From NCBI GenBank assembly GCA_003971905.1, contig RSEE01000026.1, forward strand, positions 186,001 through 250,000: a stretch of 64,000 bases of DNA, written 5' to 3'. How positions within the stretch are numbered: the first letter of the stretch is position 1; every line of letters begins with the position of its first letter. Under the pieces are notes generated by a model, which was not told the DNA's origin, did no database searches, and saw only the letters and a program-made list of their open reading frames with translations. This DNA is from Moniliella sp. 'wahieum'. Lineage: Eukaryota; Basidiomycota; Moniliellomycetes; Moniliellales; Moniliellaceae. Below, in pieces: positions 34,591 to 45,774 of this stretch. The position numbers and the translations under genes were made by a program.

Positions 34591-35305
34591 GTCGGGAAGG
34601 GGTAGCGGAGGCGGGAAGCTGGACGGGTTGCGGCGGCTGACTCGACGCGGTTGGAGTTGGACGCGGCGAGGGGCCACGAGGCATGCCAGCGAGGAAAATT
34701 GGGTTGATAAGGGCGGAATAGCGGCGTGGCCGCAGCAAAGGTGCGCCTCTGGCGCAGTTCTGCATCGCGCGCCGTTCCGCCCCGTTGGGGTGCGCGGCGG
34801 GGGCGGCGGCGCAGCGTGTGTTCGAGCCGCGCTAGCACCAGACCCAAAACAAGCATGGGCGAGACGCAAGGGGCTGTGCTGGATTAGGTAAGCGCGCCCC
34901 CTGCAGAGTAGAGTCTACGGTGGTAATCGAGGGGCGTGGCGCAGTGCACGGGTGTGGAGAGAGTGACGCGTGACGCGTGAAGCGTGCAGCGAAGGAGGGC
35001 GGCGTGGCGCAGCACAGCGCGGCAGCCGTGCTGCTGGGCCGCTGCGGGCCCCCCATCGGCCGCCGCCAGCCGCTGCCCGACGCGCCGCAAGGCGCACACG
35101 CAACACGACCTCGCTTGTGCCAACCAGCCGTCTTGGTGCGCCGGAGCCCCGCCCGTGCTTGCTCCCCTGCTCCGCTCCACGAGCATCGCCTGTGCCGCGC
35201 GATGGCCGCCGCAGCTGCTGCGCTTGCCCCCTGCTCCCCCGCCCTGTCCCGCTCCCCGCCTCCCGCGCGGCCAGCCGAGCTGCCTGCGCCGATGAGTGGT
35301 GCGCA
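34591..35305. other. divergent promoter region
   Basis: Shared 5' region of BRF1 (-) and the ankyrin-DIL gene (+). It is GC-rich, with an ACGCGT heptamer array at 34963. Long frames here are by-products of base composition. Confidence 0.5.
34963..34990. repeat. four GTGACGC-type heptamers
   Basis: GTGACGC twice, then GTGAAGC and GTGCAGC, in one 7-bp phase. It creates two ACGCGT-type sites between divergent genes. Confidence 0.85.
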
Positions 35306-38300
35306 ATGCCGCATGCCCCGCGCCTCGCCAGCCTCGCCTCGCCGCATGCAACCGCCGCTGATGGCCCTGGCGACGCTGACGACGCTGGCGACGCCGCTCT
35401 CGCCGACCAAACCGCCGAGGCCGACAAGACCGCGGAGGAGGACGAGGCCGACGAGACCGACGCCGACACCGACACAGCGTATGAGCTGCTGCGTCAGGCC
35501 CCCACGTCGCCAGCCTCAACCCGCTGCTGTTGTCGCCCAGTGCGCGCGCCACCCCCAGCGTCTTGCCCGCCTCTTCGCCCACGCCCTCCTCCGCGCCGCC
35601 AGCACCGGCGACGTCGAGCTCCTTTCCTGGCTCGCTGCGCCCGCCTTGCTTCCGCCACTGCCAAGCCCAGCCGCTTGACGTACTCCCCTCCCGCATCCTT
35701 CCCGTCCGCCGCGGTCGAGCAAGCCGGCCGCTCACCGTCAATCGCGACGGCTATGTGGCCGACCCCGCTGCGAGTGGCGGCAAGATGAGCGTGCTCGAGT
35801 TTGACTCGCCTCTTCTGCGTGACGTCAATGGCTCGGGCCCCGTTGTGCTGGCCGCCTCGTCGGGCAATCTGGACGCAGTGCGTCTGCTGCTTACCTTGGT
35901 GCCGACGTGGATGAGCGCGACGAGCAGGGCTGGACCCCCTCTTGTGGGCAGCCAACCTGTCCAACGTCACGCTCTTCTCTTCCTCCTCGCCAGCGGCGCC
36001 AGTATTGATGCCCGCTCCACCAACGGCACCTCCTGCGATGATTTTCTCATTGCCATTGCCCCGCCCGGCAGCATCGTCTTTGAAAAATTGATGCCCATAC
36101 CGCTGCTGTCGTCTCGGCCAAGCGCGAGCTTCAGCCCGATTCCAGTGCGGGCGTAATCGAGGAGATGCGTGCTCAGCGGGACCGCAAGCTGATCATCGAC
36201 ATGGTCCTGGATGCCAAGAAGCGAGCCCACTCGTCCCTCGGTGCCGAGAATCAGTCGCAAGGGGCAGCAGACCCCTTCATTCGTACCCACACTCGCACGC
36301 CATCGCCTTCTCTCTCTCCTGTCCCTACAGCTCCCATGTCGTCTCCGCGCAAGCATGGTCACCAACGCTTCTCCAGCTCTGTATCCTTCCTTTCAGCTGG
36401 ATCGCCCACCCCCTTAACCACCCCTTCTCGCAACAGCACCATTCGTGGCCGCCGGCTCCTCGACCCGAATGAACGCAATCAATTCGCCGAAGCCGAGCTT
36501 CGCGTGCGCGAACTCAACGATCGGTCGTCGAAAGGAACTGGCTCAGGTGGCTTCCATTTTGCAAGTTGAGCTGGAGCCCTTGATCGGGCTACCTCCGCCT
36601 TCGTCCTTGGCGTCTTCGGTGCCGAAGGACATGGCCAAGCCAAATCCTGGGGCTAATGGAGCGGCGGTCCAAATCGGGCATGCCCTCTTGGAGGCCAAGG
36701 TGATGACCAATGCCCCTCTGTCCTCAGGCAGTGCCTTGTCCGAGTACCACACTCTCGGTGAGATGAACGACGAATTTGACTTCACCACTGTTCGCCTGAG
36801 TGAGATGGTTGTTTTTCTGTACACTGATATTCCCATCTTGGTTGACCTGATCGTTGGCCAAGCCAAGCCCGTTCGCGCTCCTTGGTCTGCCCGCACCGCC
36901 CCGGCCAATTTCCTCTTCTTAGCGAGCCGATACTGCGCCCGGGTACAGGACGCCGACTTGCTCGAGGGACTCATCTCAGCTGCGGTAGACAAGATTGAGG
37001 ATGCGGTCATTGTATGTGGACGCCCATTCTATCAAGCGATTCTGACCAATGCTAACCTTTTTCTCGTGACAGAATAAAGGCAAGAACTTGACTACATTGG
37101 CCTTCTGGCTATCCAACGCGCAACTGCTACTCTATACTTCTTGGCAGACGAAACTTTGAGCAATTGGGATGAGGCAGAGGCATACCCGGCCCTGCTCACC
37201 GATCTTATCAACGAGATATACATTTTCATCATCCGTGATACGGAGCGGAGGATCGATATGGTGTTGGAATCGGCCCTGCTGGACTACGAATCGATTCCGA
37301 CCGAGTCCAAGGCGGAGGAAACCCAAGCTGGTGGATCTTGGGGGTTCGTGAAAGGATTGGCTCGGCGCAGCTCCGTGCGTGGTTTCTATCCCGACTCGAA
37401 CAGTTCAGGCGGAGGTGCTTCCTCTGCTTCCGTGGATGTGTCCCCGTCTCCAACGCCCCCTCCTCCTCCCGTCGGGCCATGCTCGTTCACTCAGCACCAT
37501 TTTCAGTGCTGGTGCAGCGGAACTAAGCCGACGCACCTCGCTTAACTTTACCCCGCCCAGTACCGCACCCATGCCTCGCACCCCTCCGCCTCCCTCGCGG
37601 CCTACCTCGCCCCCGTTCGTTCGACTGGAGAGGTCAAGCCCCAACAGGGCCATCGCCTCAAACTGTTACGGCGCTCCTGACTTCTGTGTTGGAAGTGCTG
37701 CAGCTGTACGAGGTGAACCCGGCGATCATTGTTCAGCTAATGTCCCAAGTTTTCTTCTGGCTCGGCTCCGAAGTGTTCAACCGTATCCTGGGCCTCGTTG
37801 CAGGTCCGCCTCCACCAGGAGGACAAGCGTCCTTGGCTTCAATCGGTGCGGCGTTGCGCACCCCTGCGCAAAAGTCTCGTGAGCGTCGCAGACATCTTTG
37901 CCGTGCGCGGGCGACCCAGATTCGTCTCAACCTGAGTGGGCTGGAGGAATGGACACGGCGAGCGGGACTGCCTGCGTCTCTGGTTTCAACCCATCTTGCG
38001 CCGGCTCAGCAGCTGTGTTCTTGGCTCGTCGCTCTCAGCAGCCTTTCGGACTTTGGTGCGCTCGTGGCTGCCGTCCAGCAACTCCGAGCCCTTTCCCCAC
38101 CCCAATTGGCTCGGGCTGCCCAGGACTACCTCTACACTCGTACCGAGGCTCGCCTGGACGCCGAGTGCACGCAGTACCTCACTCTGCTCCAAGCCGATTG
38201 GCATCAGTCTGCCGAGTCGTCGCCTGTTAAGAATACTCGATCGCTCGACTCGCGCTTTACACGCCCCGGAGAAGAAGAGTTGGCCCCCGCTTTCCGAGAG

Positions 38301-39053
38301 GAGAGGGCGGTGCGTGAGGCTCAATTAACCGTTGACGCTCTCTTTGAGCCAGGCGGGAACATTGATGATTTCCGGCCTGCCTGGACCGCGCTAGGTCGTC
38401 CTGGGCCCGCAGCGAGATGGTGGCTCGCCCGCGGTCTCAGGCCGCTTTGGAAGCGATCCAAGCTACTGCCCCAGCCGGGACGGACGCGAGCTCGGCTGCA
38501 TTGATGCTCAACTCGAGAGAGATGCTTCCGTTTGTGCTGCCCTCGGGGCTCGACACGCTGCTGGTGACCCCGGGAGATGCGCTGGGGCTGGGCAAGGGCC
38601 ACTTTTGTGGTACGGGCCTCGCGCTCTCTGCTGCCCCCTCGCGCCGACGGGGGGGAAAGCAAGCAGTCGGCCTTCGTCGGCGATCATGTCGGTCGACGAA
38701 GACTCGAGTGGCTTCGGTCTTGTCGGGGCCTCGTCCGCCGGCGCAGCCAGTGCAACGAGTATGTTCCTCCAACATGGCATGGGCTTCGCCTTGGGCGGCG
38801 GATGGCGGCCGTGGCCGCTCTTGCCGGACGGCCTGCTGGACCAGGTGGATGGGGGCCACGCGATCTCGTCGCCCTCCCACCCTACGCGGAGAGAGTGGGA
38901 GCCCGATCTTGACTCACCTCGACCTGGAGGGGGGAGCAGAAGGAGTAAGAGAAGGAGAAGTGGACGGGGACGAGGACGGGGAGGGTGGATGAGTCGGATT
39001 TACCTTTCCCACAGGAGGACAAACCTCTTCCCCCGCCGCCGCCAGCAGCTTGA
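35306..39053 (+). CDS. ankyrin-repeat and DIL-domain protein
   Basis: Fungal protein joining N-terminal ankyrin repeats to a dilute (DIL) domain like that in the tail of class V myosins; a role in membrane or cytoskeletal trafficking is likely but not proven. ATG 35306 (MPHAPRLASLASPHATAADG) begins an acidic lead. Ankyrin pieces: LLRAASTGDVELLSWLAAPA, VVLAASSGNLDAVRLLLTL, LFLLASGASIDARSTNGTSC. DIL pieces: FDFTTVRLSEMVVFLYTDIP, NFLFLASRYCARVQDADLLE, an intron at 37012-37072, NKGKNLTTLAFWLSNAQLLL, EVLQLYEVNPAIIVQLMSQV, FFWLGSEVFNRILG, and LSGLEEWTRRAGLPAS. The C-terminus reads LPFPQEDKPLPPPPPAA with the stop at 39051-39053. Around eight frameshifts; the one near 37130 needs one extra T. The start is the least certain part. 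Confidence 0.83.
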
Positions 39054-39719
39054 ACCGGGGCTCTCTCTGGTCCCATCTCTGACCCTCACTTGACCCTTTC
39101 TCGTCGGCGGATGAGGCGAGATCGCTTTACGCGATGGCCAGTCCATTTCCAGTCTCCTACGGAGCACTCTTCTCCCTCTTGACGCGCCAGCCGACGTGGC
39201 CAAAGAATTATCACTGTTTGTTTTGTTTCCTTGCAATGGTTGCTCACCTGCATACCTGTTGCTCCCCATCCCATCCCAATCCTCGTCCCAGTTTTTTCAT
39301 CAGATCCTTCATCAGACCCTTCTTCTGTCCGGATCCGTGGAATCCATGTGCACATTTACTCGACTCACTCAGTACGAGTATAAGTTGTCTCTTCTCATAT
39401 CTCCTTCAACCCTTCAGACATTTGAAGACAGATGTGTCGCATTACTTTTCCACAGTGACGCCTTTCCTGAAGCCTGCTCTGCAGCGGATCCCTTAAGACC
39501 CGGCAGTGCGCCTAACGCGTACCCTGCGCTCTATAGCAACCGATCGATCCATCGTCTAACGTTGCTCCCATCTCCATACGGAGATAAGAGTACAACTGGA
39601 TAACAAGGTCACCCCAAAAAAGTATGATGAGAAGATCGACGCATGTTCACTACCAACCAAGTATGGAAAGGGAAAAAGATGACGGTAATAGCAAGCAAAA
39701 AGGCAGGCCGAGGCGGCAT
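39054..39719. other. intergenic, between convergent 3' ends
   Basis: This 3' flank lies between the ankyrin-DIL gene (+) and the TBC gene (-), with pyrimidine-rich stretches near 39140-39420. No gene was recognised. Confidence 0.55.
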
Positions 39720-42579
39720 TTACAGCGCCCCCAGCGGATCGTCACCCGTGACAGCCATTTGATGCGTAGATCGACCCGGTCGCTGGGGGGGGGTCAGGGG
39801 GATACGACGCGATCGAAGATGCAGGGGGGGTGATACGAGTGGCGCTCTCTCTTGCGCGGGGGGGCGGACATTGGTACCGAACTGAGCTCAGCGCTGGCCA
39901 CCGAGGCGCGCGTGAGAAGGCGGGGCATGGGGGACGCAACTGCAGCCAATCGTTCATGAAGGGGTAAACGTTTATGGACCCAAAGGACCCAGACCCTCCC
40001 CACGATCCCGACTCTGCTGGAACGGGAAGAGCAGTTGAACCTCCCGCAGAGCCCGACGCACGATTCTGGGGAGCAGCGGCCCCACTAAGGTTCAAGCCAC
40101 GAATCGGGTAGACAACTGACCCAGGGGAAGGCGCAGCGGACGAAAACATGTGCGCCGCACGACGGACAGGGTGGGTGGTGCGAGGCACCGGAGGGTGGAC
40201 TGCATCCTTCGACACGGGAGCAGACACGAGCGGTACAGAGTTAGATGAGAAAGAAGTGTCGTCTTCGGACAACGCTGTGGAATTAGAGATTGTGAGGGGA
40301 GGGCGGGCAGCGGTGGTAAGCGCCGTTGGGCCCGGGTTCAGGTTCGGGTTCGGGCGCAGGATCGGGTAGACCCTTGGGTTCGGTTACGGATTTGGGCTTG
40401 GCATCAGGTTCGGGCTCGGTACGTGTGAGCCAAGAGGCCAAGATGGCGGGGTTATAGCTGCTCTCCTCGGCAGCCAAAACATCGCGGATGTTTGAGGGTA
40501 GTAATCGCCATCAAGGAGGCCATATCGTCTGGGGTAAGCGCCTCAGCTGACGAGCCTGGCGCCTTCCACTTGGCTTCCAACGCTTCGATACAGCCGCCCA
40601 TTGCAACGACCATCAGATGGTCTCTCTCCGCAGGACACGGAGCCGGGCCGGTGCATCACGAGGAGACGATGGAAGGGAAGTGTGTACGTTGTGGCTTTGG
40701 GGCACTGACTGGGACTGCAGCATTGCCTGGCACGATGCGATGCAGGCACAACGTCTTCCCAAGCCGCAGGAAAGCCATCGTTTCCCGTCCGTTGACGGCG
40801 AGTGCCAGCATGACCAGCATGGTGAGCATACGCTGATACAGTACGCTGCATGTTGGCTACAGCGCTCCCAACGGCCTTTTGAAGCCCCAGGGACTCTGAA
40901 CGGTCATACAGACCTCGGGCCAAATCGGTAATGCCCTCTGGCAAGACAAAGCCAGTTTTGGGAGGCATCGTAGGACGGAGGGAGGGAGGGCGAGGTGCAG
41001 GGGGTGCTCTGCCGAAGTGGGTATTCCCAATTGTTGTCGATTCTCCCGTGCCACTTGAGCGCCCATCACAATCTGAGGCCGGGCATAGATCTGAACCGCT
41101 TGCTTCACAAAGAGGCCAATAAACTCGGTCGCTGTCGGTTGAACTTCTTTGGAGGTAGAAAGCGTGGACAGCTGCTCGAGGGTGGGGTAACGGAGCAGCT
41201 GCGTAATGACTTGGGTATAGTCTTCGTCCAATATGTCAACCCGAATGCGTATCAGCATGGCCACAAATAGCATCAAGTAGCCTGAGCTTTGTGCTTCCAT
41301 CCTTGTCTGGCTCACTAGCGTCTTGAGTGCCGCTCTGGCCGAGGGCATTGTCGGGACCCATGCGGTGATGGGGCATCCCGCCCCATCAAGTGCAATCACG
41401 TTAAACGTTCCTGATCGGGACGATTCAAGCGCATCGTGGGCAAACAGTCCGTCCCACAGCAGCAGGGCATTCTCCAGCGGGAATTCACGCGTGAAGAGAA
41501 GACGGACCCAACGCAAGGCAAAAAGCTGAGTTCCACCCCCACCTCGTCCAAGTGTTTACTCAATGTCGGATCAACTTTGGTAAGAAGCGCCATGATCGCA
41601 GCCGACTTGGCCAAGATTGGAGTGGAACCAACACCAGGTGAAGAGGAGGGTCTCCACTGTACCATTCTTCATACCCTCCATCAACGTGCTAAACAATGCA
41701 TATGCGTCCGCCTCCACTTCGTTCTTGTCCAGGAGAAACTCGAACCATGCCGCTGAGAGCATCCCCATGCAGGTTCAATCGATCTTTCCAGCGCACATAA
41801 TAGCACGTTGCGGCTAGTTCGTGCATGCCTTGACGATATCCCACGTCCGGATGGGTTGAAGACCAAACAAACAGCATGGCTGTTAGTTGGGAACGTACGT
41901 CCATGCGATACTCTTCCTCCGATCAGACAGCTGGGAACCCTGGGCATCCATCTCTCGGTCTCCCGTCATGCTCATCTTGGGATGAGAAAAGGCGAATTTC
42001 AGGAAACGTACGCTCCACGTCCTTCTCAATCGACTTGAGCAGCTCCAACTGTGGATCGGTCTCTTGCTCTTCTCTTCTGTCTCCTCTTCGCAGTGAGGGC
42101 TCAGAAGGGCCTCTTGCGCGGCACGTAACACGCTAGCCAGATGGCTCGCCCGTTTTGAGTGTGATACCTTCTCCTCTCACCTTGCACAAGATACACGCAC
42201 TTGGATTGCCATGCGGCAATTCCGGGATGCCCTTCATCCTTCGGGCCTGTAATAGGGGAGCTTAGTGGTTCGCTCGCCAATGGGTCGTGGTTCTGGTGTT
42301 GTTGGGGGGGGCAGTTGGCCAAAGTAAATCTTTTCATTTTGTCAGCAGGGCAACTCGTGATAACAAGAAAAGGGAACACACTTTCCAGAGCAAGGACCTC
42401 AGCTTTCCATGGTCCCATCGCCCATCGAGCCCAGCCTGGGCCAAGGTGACTAGTGTTTGAGGAGCGGCGGGAGGGGAGGCAGAAGACGTGGGCTGGAAGA
42501 TGGTATCAAAAGCGGACAGGAGCCTGAGCTCACGCTCCTGCTCTTCCTGGTCCGTCTCCACCAGCGGGGAGCTAGGCAT
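39720..42579 (-). CDS. TBC-domain Rab GTPase-activating protein (TBC1D5-like)
   Basis: Predicted Rab7-type GAP at endosomes. ATG 42579 opens MPSSPLVETDQEEQERELRL, then LDGRWDHGKLRSLLWK. An intron of 135 nt spans 42247-42381 (GTGTGT...TTACAG). The catalytic arginine finger is present as IEKDVERTFPE (IxxDxxR), and the glutamine finger as HPDVGYRQGMHELAA (YxQG). Later family blocks are DKNEVEADAYALFSTLMEGM, RWVRLLFTREFPLENALLLW and YLMLFVAMLIRIRVDI. A long Ser/Pro-rich tail ends in TGDDPLGAL with the stop at 39720-39722. Frameshifts number at least six. Similarity to TBC1D5 rests on the GYRQGMHE and LLFTREF blocks. Confidence 0.85.
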
Positions 42580-42981
42580 GGACACGAGCTTGGGAGGGCA
42601 GGAGAAGGTGGTGGTGGTGATAGTAGATGTGCGACTGGGGCTTGGGTTACGTCCATAGACCTTAGGGGCGGCAGAGTTGATTGTGACGGGTTACGTCATG
42701 CGCCTTGCGCCGTGCATCACCCATCATCCATCATCATGCACATCCATTCGCGGCGGCGGGTGGCAGTGCCGCTCCTCGAGCTGCTATGCTAGACACCAGC
42801 TACTTACTCTTGTTGGCCAGCTATCTCTCCTCAATAATCGGCCACCTTACAATTGGCCAGCACATGCAAGTAGAGAAGTGTTACACTATCGTTCCAAAGA
42901 AGAAGTACAGATGAGACCCACAGATACATAAATGGCAAGAACCACGGCGGCCTGACTCCCCCGAATGTGCACGCACGATGA
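42580..42981. other. intergenic, TBC gene to ERV46
   Basis: This is promoter territory for the TBC gene and the 3' flank of ERV46. An ATGCATCATC-like run lies near 42712-42740. No gene is visible. Confidence 0.5.
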
Positions 42982-44466
42982 TTACAAGAATTTGCCGGAC
43001 GCACTCGCGAAGCCCAAGCCATCGTCGATGGACAGAGCCCCACGGGGGGCAGTGCGAGCCACAGAGCGCAGACGGCTGGAGTAGATGTATGAATCGACAA
43101 CGGAACCAAGAGTCAGATGCCTCCGACGATCGCACACACCGCTCCAAGGAAGTGGGTCAGGCTCCGGGCCGTCTCAGTGTGAACCGTCTTGAGTGCGGCC
43201 AGCTCGTAGTTGAACAGCACGCTTGCAGTGCCGCGGTAACCGTGTAGCGTCAGGTGAGCATCGTTCGCGTCCCCCTTGACCAAACCAGCACCAACTTGGC
43301 GGCATGAACGGCACTCGCACCAGGGTTCAAGTCCCGCTCGTAGGCAGTGACGCTGTACTGGCGTGTGGTCAAACGCTCACCAGTCAAACTGCGGTACTCA
43401 GTGGGGACAACCTTGATGTAGTATTGGTACATGAAGTTACCCTTGTCGGCATGCGCTCGCCGCCCCTGGAGTGGGTCTTGAATCTGGAGTTTGCGTTGGT
43501 ATCCTGCACCATTTGCGGCCTTTCGCCCGAACCATAGCCAAACTCGGACTCGCCCCCAAAGGAAAGCTGCTTGATAACGTGGCCAAAGTCATGGACTTGG
43601 GGCATCTTGCCTCCTTGCAAATAGGGAACCAGTCCCTGCATCCCCCACTGGTTCGATTGGAAAGAGCGGCCCATGGAGATTTGAATGTTGCCGACAACCT
43701 TGTTGACGTGCAGTAGCCCAGCAACATTGCAACCCTCATCGGCTTGGTTCTGCACCTTTTCGGTCCAATGTTCGGCTCGACACTGCTCGACCCCATCAGG
43801 GTTGGGAAAAGACCAACCTCGGCGCGCGTATGCTTCACGCACCTCGTCGCACGTGTTGCAACACCCGCTATCCTCCTTGGGCGTACCACCGTAGCAATTT
43901 CCGCAGTGCCCAGGCTCCTGCATGGCTGCAACGTCGTGCAGCTCCCCACGCAGACCCTTAGAACCGGTATCGATCACATTCCCATTCTTGTCCAAACGGG
44001 TGCGCACAACGTCGTGCTTAATATCGACTGCATTTCTCCGGAGACGTCCACAACATCGAGAGATACGACTGCAAGGACGAATCAGCGACTGCTGGTCGAA
44101 AGGGGGGGGAGTGAGAGATACGCACGGTAACAAGGGACACGAGGGAAAGAGATGTCCAGAAGAATGGGCATGCTTGACTCGCGTCCCGAATCGACAACCA
44201 GATGGCTTTTAGTATGAACCTTTGTGTAGTCCAGAAACTCCCCAAGCGTGAGGATTAGGATCATAAAGACAGAGGCAAAGGTGATGAGGGCGCCCGTGCT
44301 CGTCCGTACGCGCACATCGTCCATGGCCTGAAACCGGGGCAAGCCAGCAGTCAGATATACAAACTAGACTAGGGCATGTCCAAGCATGCCGTGGAAAATA
44401 TAAGAGACATACTGTAGCGAATGCATCGAGTCCCTTGAAAGGGCCCAAGATGCCTTTTCGTGGCAT
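42982..44466 (-). CDS. ERV46: COPII cargo receptor Erv46 (ERGIC-3 family)
   Basis: ER-Golgi membrane protein that, with Erv41, cycles in COPII vesicles and retrieves escaped ER proteins. ATG 44466 (MPRKGILGPFKGLDAFAT). Intron 1, 44328-44412, is followed by AMDDVRVRTSTGALITFASV; the first TM segment is ITFASVFMILILTLGEFL. Intron 2, 44069-44125, joins PCYLVSLDVVDVSGEMQ. The lumenal domain has the redox-type pairs GHCGNCYG and CCNTCDEVREAY, then NVAGLLHVNKVVGNIQISMG. The distal part reads MYQYYIKVVPTEYRSLTGER and RSLTHFLGAVCAIVGGI (second TM), ending GLGFASASGKFL with the stop at 42982. Two to four frameshifts, mostly C-terminal. The exon layout is well supported because both spliced joins restore conserved residues. 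Confidence 0.94.
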
Positions 44467-44757
44467 CGCGGCGGCTGACCTTGGCAAGGTGATGGTGGTA
44501 AGGGATCCGAAACTCCCCGGACGGAGTGAATGCGGCGCGCTCGCCACGTTGCAGAGCGGAATTTAATTCGGCCCAGGATCCACAGCGGAACCAACGATTG
44601 CCACGGGATGTGCGGCTATTACTCTACCTACCTCCAACAAGAAACACCAGAAATACCCCAGGACCACTACCAACTACACGATGAAGACACAGCGGGTACA
44701 GCAGGTACATCAACACATGAAAACTGAGGTGAAATAAGTAAACGTAATAGTGGCCCA

Positions 44758-45598
44758 TCATCGGGTCGCCTTGCTGCCTGGAAGCCCCTTGGAGGGAGGA
44801 ACGTCCTTGGCGCTTTGTCGCAGGCGCTCCATCTGCATTTGCCTGGGCCGCCAGAAAAGAGAAATTGTCAGTGATTACTGGATGAAAACAGAAGTCAAGA
44901 ACGACGCACTTCTTTTTGGTGACCGTGTTGATCCACACACCAACAACAAAACGGACAAACATGAAAAAAGGTTCTGCAAAACCAAGTCAGTACACGAAGA
45001 AAGGAGGCGAAAGATGGCATTAGGACCTACCCCATAGCTCCAATGGGAGGTAGTTCTGCGCAACCGCGATACTGATCGGGTTGGTGGTCCAGGCAATGCG
45101 CATTACCTTCCAAAAGTTGACCTTGACCGTCTGAACCAACCCATGGGAAGTGCGAACACCATTGATAGCCCATGCAAATAAGATTGATCACGTTGGCAAT
45201 GACGCTGATAGTAGCATTGGCGACAATGATCTGTAGCACCTTTGCGCGGAAGGATGTGCGCCCAGCAAACGCACGCTGCAACCGGCCAGTCAAGAAATGG
45301 CCCAGGGGGGCATTGATAAGAAACCCATACATGAACATCTTCCCCGCACGATCGTTGAATCCCTTAGACACAAGAAGCTCCTTGGCCGCCCCAAGAGCGG
45401 TTTTCGCACTCCCTGCTGCCTTAGACTGGCGCATTTTGGCCTGCATGGCGGCCATGCCACTCAGGTTGCCGGCCAACACCTCGCCCAGTGACATAAAGAC
45501 AGCCGCAGTCAGCATCTTGGTCTGAAGCGGGTGGGCCTGCAGCGAAGCCATATAGGACCGCAAGATCGGTTTTGAGCCAGCTTGGATTGGTTCGCCAT
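44758..45598 (-). CDS. Mpv17/PMP22-family membrane protein
   Basis: Four-TM organelle membrane protein of the Mpv17/PXMP2 family (peroxisomal or mitochondrial inner membrane). ATG 45598 (MANQSKLAQ), then after a frame change ILRSYMASLQAHPLQTKMLT, the family N-terminal motif, and AAVFMSLGEVLAGNLSGMAA. GPLGH-like FLINAPLGHFLTGRLQRAF follows, and the C-terminal hallmark VKVNFWKVMRIAWTTNPISI. Introns at 44974-45030 and 44843-44909 restore ELWEPFFMFVRFVVGVWINT and TKKKQMQMERLRQSAKDVPP. The stop after LPGSKATR is at 44758-44760. An inserted segment (MRQSKAAGSAKTALGAAKEL) between TM1 and TM2 is longer than in Mpv17 and resembles PXMP2-like fungal members. Localisation is not decided by sequence. Confidence 0.88.
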
Positions 45599-45757
45599 AG
45601 TGTGGGTGTGAAGTAGCTGTGCGGAGGAAGAAGGATGTTGGTGGTTGAAGTGAAGCTTCGACGTCCAAGATCTAGGCGACCGGCTCTGTGGACTCAATGA
45701 AACCAAGGACGGAAGCCGGTCCGGCTTTCCGGTGCTATCGCATGAAGTTAACTGGTC

Positions 45758-45774
45758 GTCACGCGTCACGCGTC
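45758..45774. repeat. ACGCGT heptamer pair
   Basis: GTCACGC twice, then GTCA, about 160 bases upstream of the Mpv17-family ATG. Two ACGCGT sites lie exactly 7 bp apart. Confidence 0.75.

Noticed and set aside
34977-35300. Overlapping Ala/Pro-rich frames in all three plus frames
   Set aside because: GC-rich composition keeps every frame open; no conserved motif before the acidic lead of the ankyrin-DIL gene.
43310-43350. GGGTTCAAGTCCC resembling a tRNA T arm
   Set aside because: It lies within the ERV46 coding sequence and reads as conserved protein on the minus strand; no other tRNA arms are present.
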